This document shows, piece by piece, positions 32,479 through 32,653 of a stretch of 32,653 nt of DNA; the stretch's first letter is position 1, and each line of letters begins with the position of its first letter. A program made the position numbers and the translations under genes. The notes under the pieces were generated by a model that saw only the letters and a list, made by a program, of their open reading frames with translations, searched no databases and was not told the DNA's origin. This DNA comes from Hyphomicrobiales bacterium (lineage in GTDB: Bacteria > Pseudomonadota > Alphaproteobacteria > Rhizobiales > Rhizobiaceae). The stretch is from positions 1 through 32,653 of the forward strand of contig UEIF01000053.1 in the NCBI GenBank assembly GCA_900468805.1, in the 5' to 3' direction.

Positions 32479-32653
32479 TTGGGTGCGGACCAGCACGCAG
32501 AACTTCGATCTACTATTCTTGCCAGTCCATTGCTTCGGCCAATCATTGAAGAGTGGAACAAGCTTGCCTTGCCGGACTGTTGGCTAGTCGCAGGCGCTAT
32601 CGCTCAAACCGTATGGAATCAAATGTTCAACTTTGAACTGCCCCCATTTTCGA
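32479..32653 (+). CDS. Probable nucleotidyltransferase-family protein, N-terminus only
   Basis: The frame to the right edge reads LRSTILASPLLRPIIEEWNK then LALPDCWLVAGAIAQTVWNQ, the pattern that opens a family of small nucleotidyltransferase-like proteins (COG3575 type). The catalytic Asp pair expected next lies beyond the window. The start is taken as TTG at 32479 with GGGGAAA before it; this is uncertain. No other gene was supported between 32283 and 32478. Confidence 0.6.
   Translation, partial: MGADQHAELRSTILASPLLRPIIEEWNKLALPDCWLVAGAIAQTVWNQMFNFELPPFS

Overview
The window reads as a plasmid or genomic-island segment of an alphaproteobacterium, most likely a member of the Rhizobiaceae (Ensifer/Sinorhizobium/Rhizobium type). 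The basis is the gene families (XoxF-type methanol dehydrogenase with its class III formaldehyde dehydrogenase, MocR and RpiR regulators), rhizobial-style IS3 and IS5 elements and moderately high GC. No RNA gene, CRISPR array or replication gene was seen.

Region 1 (1-12.6 kb) is a methylotrophy locus. On the minus strand lie xoxF, a four-cysteine cytochrome c (xoxG), xoxJ and the start of a glutathione-dependent formaldehyde dehydrogenase. XoxF carries the extra aspartate typical of lanthanide-dependent enzymes. Divergent from xoxF is a small exported cysteine-containing protein, and the shared intergenic region holds a 24-bp inverted repeat. A NitT/TauT-type ABC importer follows. Next is a six-gene operon (type I binding protein, YVTN beta-propeller, acidic cupredoxin-like protein, ABC ATPase, ABC-2 permease, exported unknown) that resembles the lut/pedA1A2BC gene sets linked to lanthanide uptake. 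Together they suggest periplasmic methanol oxidation by XoxF, electrons passed to XoxG, formaldehyde oxidised through glutathione, and a dedicated metal or cofactor supply system.

Region 2 (12.6-17 kb) is a scar zone with a Phd/VapC toxin-antitoxin pair, gene remnants and a class III adenylate/guanylate cyclase.

Region 3 (17-25 kb) has two paralogous AhpD/CMD-fold proteins, an SMR efflux protein, and a nitrile/amide module: an exported acetamidase/formamidase, an exported binding-protein-like partner and a nitrilase pseudogene. It also holds an azoreductase divergent from a MocR regulator with a recognisable operator, and a free-standing chorismate mutase.

Region 4 (25-32.6 kb) is decaying. 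A GMC oxidoreductase has an internal deletion, an aldehyde dehydrogenase is frameshifted and cut off, and a broken IS5 element lies beside it. There is a possible MgtC fragment, an intact YafY regulator/VOC protein pair, and an RpiR regulator split by an IS3 element that has a clean 3-bp target duplication. The window ends inside a probable nucleotidyltransferase-family gene.
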